From Aigarchaeota archaeon (GTDB lineage Archaea; Thermoproteota; Nitrososphaeria_A; Caldarchaeales; Wolframiiraptoraceae): a DNA stretch of 7,188 bases. The stretch spans positions 8,843-16,030 of the forward strand of contig JANXDQ010000003.1 of assembly GCA_025059415.1 (NCBI GenBank), read 5' to 3'. The notes beneath the pieces were generated by a model. That model was not told the origin of the DNA. It saw only the letters and a list, made by a program, of their open reading frames with translations, and searched no databases. Of the stretch, positions 5,312 through 7,188 are shown in pieces. Numbering within the stretch: the first letter of the stretch is position 1; every line of letters begins with the position of its first letter. A program made the translations under genes and the position numbers.

Positions 5312-5317
5312 CTTAAG
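5312..5317. promoter_or_regulatory. palindromic CTTAAG, possible shared TATA element for divergent genes
   Basis: CTTAAG sits in the 66-bp spacer between the GTG of aIF2 beta (about 36 nt away) and the ATG of the hydrolase (about 31 nt away). Being palindromic it reads alike on both strands and would place both transcript starts within about 10 nt of the start codons. Neither gene has a Shine-Dalgarno, which agrees with near-leaderless transcripts. Confidence 0.4.
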
Positions 5318-5345
5318 TCCTCCAATTACGAATCCTCAACTCGGG

Positions 5346-6665
5346 ATGAAGGAGTACTGGGTTAAGGATCTCTCACTGGCGAATTTTGGGAGAAAGAGGA
5401 TAGAGTGGGCTCGTAACCTGATGCCCGTCCTCTCCAAGATTTTAGAAGACTTCAGGAAAGAAAAGCCCTTAAAAGGGCTGAGGATAGGGGCATGCCTCCA
5501 CATAACCGCAGAAACAGCGGTCCTAGCCGAGGCCTTGATTGAGGGGGGTGCAGAGGTGAGCCTCTGCGCGTCGAATCCCTTGAGCACTCAGGACGATGTG
5601 GCCGCCGCCCTCGCGGAATCTGGGGTGGGAGTTTACGCCTTCAGAGGGCAGGGTGTCGAAGAATATTACCGGTGCATCGGCTATGTTCTCGCCTCGAGCC
5701 CTAATATAACCATCGACGACGGCGCGGATCTAATCTCGACGATCCATAAGTTCTGGTATGGAGTCGAGTCCAAGGAATTGGCCTACGTTAGGGACGTTTT
5801 AGGGGGACTCAGCATCCAGGACCTAGTTCGAGGAATAATTGGGGGATGCGAGGAGACCACGACCGGCGTGATCAGGCTGAGGGCGATGGCTGGAGAGGGG
5901 AAGCTCCTCTACCCGGTGGTCGCCGTAAATGACGCCGACTCCAAGAGATTATTCGATAACCCGATCGGCACAGGGCAATCCGCCTTAGATGGCGTGATGA
6001 GGGCAACGGGAATGCTTTTGGCCGGGAGGAATGCTGTTGTAGTTGGATTTGGGAACGTGGGATCCGGGATAGCACATAGGCTCAGGGGGATGGGGGCAAG
6101 GGTGACCGTCGTCGAGGTCGACCCAATAAAGGCCCTGAGGGCCGTGATGGATGGATTTAATGTCGAACCCATGAGAAAGGCGGCAACGCATGGAGAACTC
6201 TTCATAACCGCGACTGGAAACATAAACGTGATCAGAAGAATACATTTCGAGGCCATGAAGGATGGAGTCGTCTTAGCGAACGCGGGCCACTTCGATGTCG
6301 AGATAAACAAAAGAGACCTAGAAGAGCTATGTGTTAGAAAGGAGAGAGTCGCCCCCTACATCGACATGTACGTCATGCGGGATGGGAGAAGGCTCTATCT
6401 CTTAGGTGAGGGGAGGCTCGTGAACCTGGTCTGCGCAGAAGGACACCCCTATGACGTAATGGACATGTCATTCAGCCTCCAAGCACTCTCCGCAAAATAT
6501 CTCGCAGAGAATAGGAGGAAACTGCCGAATCAGGTTCTAGATGTCCCTAAAGACATAGATCACCTCGTCGCGAAGCTAAAGCTCGAATCGATGGGAATAG
6601 AATTGGAGGAGTTGACGGAGGAGCAGAAGAACTATTTCCTCAAATGGGAGTTTGGATCCGAATAA
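5346..6665 (+). CDS. ahcY: S-adenosylhomocysteine hydrolase, archaeal type
   Basis: A 439-residue enzyme that splits S-adenosylhomocysteine, the inhibitory product of methyltransferases, into adenosine and homocysteine with tightly bound NAD. The substrate domain shows ACLHIT (His52), SNPLSTQDDVAAAL (76-89), IDDGADL (Asp124/125), GCEETTTGVIRLRAM (Glu169/170) and AVNDADSKRLFDN with catalytic Lys200 and Asp204. The NAD domain has GFGNVGSG (234-241) and Glu257 at the end of the second strand, then TATGNINVI, NAGHFDVEI, and later GEGRLVNL, GHPYDVMDMSF and SLQAL. Thr209 replaces the cysteine of the mammalian enzyme, as is usual in archaeal and Thermotoga forms. The C-terminus ends in WEFGSE without the KPDHYRY tail of eukaryotic and many bacterial forms. 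The glycine motif differs from the GYGWCGRG I expect in this group. ATG 5346 has no Shine-Dalgarno and is probably near-leaderless. It appears monocistronic. Confidence 0.97.
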   Translation: MKEYWVKDLSLANFGRKRIEWARNLMPVLSKILEDFRKEKPLKGLRIGACLHITAETAVLAEALIEGGAEVSLCASNPLSTQDDVAAALAESGVGVYAFRGQGVEEYYRCIGYVLASSPNITIDDGADLISTIHKFWYGVESKELAYVRDVLGGLSIQDLVRGIIGGCEETTTGVIRLRAMAGEGKLLYPVVAVNDADSKRLFDNPIGTGQSALDGVMRATGMLLAGRNAVVVGFGNVGSGIAHRLRGMGARVTVVEVDPIKALRAVMDGFNVEPMRKAATHGELFITATGNINVIRRIHFEAMKDGVVLANAGHFDVEINKRDLEELCVRKERVAPYIDMYVMRDGRRLYLLGEGRLVNLVCAEGHPYDVMDMSFSLQALSAKYLAENRRKLPNQVLDVPKDIDHLVAKLKLESMGIELEELTEEQKNYFLKWEFGSE

Positions 6666-6801
6666 ACGGGAGGTCGATTCATCAGCCTACTCCAGCAATA
6701 GATAACAAGACATCGGTCACAGAAATTATTCAGAGTGGCCGATAAATAAGTTAACGTAGCGAGGTAAGAGGTGATGTATTTGTTCCCATGCCTTTTGAAT
6801 T
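6666..6801. other. spacer between convergent genes
   Basis: This 136-bp stretch holds the inverted repeat at 6712-6743, an AT-rich rightward GATAAATAAG (6741-6750), and T4 runs at its right end that could help end the hydrolase transcript. I see no gene or RNA in it that I can support. Confidence 0.5.
6712..6743. repeat. inverted repeat between convergent genes
   Basis: ATCGGTCAC (6712-6720) and GTGGCCGAT (6735-6743) pair over 9 bp, with one G-U in the plus-strand RNA, around a 14-nt loop. It lies 46 nt past the hydrolase stop and 58 nt past the prefoldin stop. No T tract adjoins it on either strand, so it is more likely an RNA 3' structure or protein site than a classical terminator. Confidence 0.45.
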
Positions 6802-7188
6802 TTAACTGGAATGAGGTTGTCGTTGTCTCTCTCTGATCCTGGCCGAGAGTGCTTCTACGAGCCTCCTCAATTCCTCGGCTCTCCGAGCATATTGTAGGAT
6901 TCTGTTCTCGTGGAGCTCTATCGACTTCATGAGGTTCTCTCTGCGTTTTCTCATGATTTCTTGACTTTTCTCAAGTGTTTCCTCAACTATGACGCCTGCT
7001 CCGAGGTTTACTCTGATCGTGTTGACCTCCTTAATCTCTGCTCGGAGCAGATTTCCGCCGCCGATGGGGACGAGCACCATGATGCCCTCCTTATGCTTTG
7101 CCAATTCCTCCAGTAAACTCATCGCACTCTCAAACTCGTTCAAGGCCGCTCTAAGAGTAGCCATGAGGGATTGTAATTCAGAGATCGC
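6802..7188 (-). CDS. pfdA: prefoldin alpha subunit, 5' end outside window
   Basis: Prefoldin is a jellyfish-shaped holder chaperone of two alpha and four beta subunits that binds unfolded proteins with its coiled-coil tips and passes them to the thermosome. The frame is 128 codons and still open at the right edge. An ATG at 7164 would give 120 residues, but the codons before it (ISELQSL) continue the N-terminal coiled coil, no Shine-Dalgarno precedes the ATG, and the helix ahead of the hairpins would be short, so the gene very probably starts outside. The centre is typical for alpha: MVLVPIGGG, then AEIKEVNTIRVNLGAGVIVEE, the two beta hairpins. A long C-terminal coiled coil follows (from about EKSQEIMRKRREN to SARIRERQ), ending in a short RQPHSS tail. 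It converges on the hydrolase gene. Upstream neighbours are not visible. Confidence 0.88.
   Translation of the reverse strand, partial: AISELQSLMATLRAALNEFESAMSLLEELAKHKEGIMVLVPIGGGNLLRAEIKEVNTIRVNLGAGVIVEETLEKSQEIMRKRRENLMKSIELHENRILQYARRAEELRRLVEALSARIRERQRQPHSS

Noticed and set aside
5909..6310. 133-codon leftward frame opposite the hydrolase gene
   Set aside because: It lies wholly within a well-supported gene, has no ribosome site, and its composition reflects the codons of the other strand.
6774..6836. 20-codon rightward frame (MYLFPCLLNFNW...) after a TATA-like GATAAATAAG and with GAGGTG touching its ATG
   Set aside because: The ribosome site has no spacing, the frame is very short and overlaps the prefoldin 3' end. 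Worth a glance in ribosome profiling data but not supportable.
1..7188. CRISPR array, insertion sequence, tRNA or rRNA
   Set aside because: No regularly spaced repeats, transposase frame, terminal repeats, tRNA T-arm signature or rRNA-like stretch was seen on either strand by eye.

Overview
The window is archaeal. It encodes a group II chaperonin (thermosome), an RpoK subunit of the archaeal/eukaryotic-type RNA polymerase, the beta subunit of initiation factor aIF2, a prefoldin alpha subunit, an archaeal-type S-adenosylhomocysteine hydrolase and a DUF763 protein. Promoter candidates are TATA-box-like, ribosome binding sites are GGTGAG-like, and TTG or GTG starts are common. The gene set fits a thermophile, perhaps of the TACK group, but nothing here fixes the lineage.

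Layout, left to right. The 3' end of a myo-inositol-1-phosphate synthase gene (+) runs to 255 and converges on a leftward group. In transcription order that group is thermosome (3512-1860), rpoK (1870-1595, overlapping the thermosome stop), a 62-residue two-helix membrane protein (1614-1426, overlapping rpoK), and after an 83-nt gap a divergent DUF763 protein (1342-260). The thermosome has a clear TATA box and Shine-Dalgarno. A 411-bp non-coding stretch follows (3513-3923), with two rightward promoter-like elements, a hairpin and TGATCA repeats. It ends in a 46-residue ribbon-helix-helix regulator gene (3924-4064, +).

The regulator gene meets, tail to tail with 2 nt between stop codons, a leftward pair. 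The pair is aIF2 beta (5279-4821) followed 31 nt later by a 240-residue protein I do not recognise, which is built from two copies of one module. A short divergent spacer with a palindromic CTTAAG separates aIF2 beta from rightward S-adenosylhomocysteine hydrolase (5346-6665). After 136 bp with an inverted repeat, a leftward prefoldin alpha gene enters from the right edge, its 5' end beyond the window.

Most genes are core information-processing, protein-folding or methyl-cycle genes. Chaperonin and prefoldin are partners in folding, and the chaperonin appears co-transcribed with an RNA polymerase subunit. I see no mobile element, CRISPR array, tRNA or rRNA. The least explained parts are the duplicated protein downstream of aIF2 beta, the small membrane protein after rpoK, the divergent DUF763 protein and the 3575-3873 spacer.
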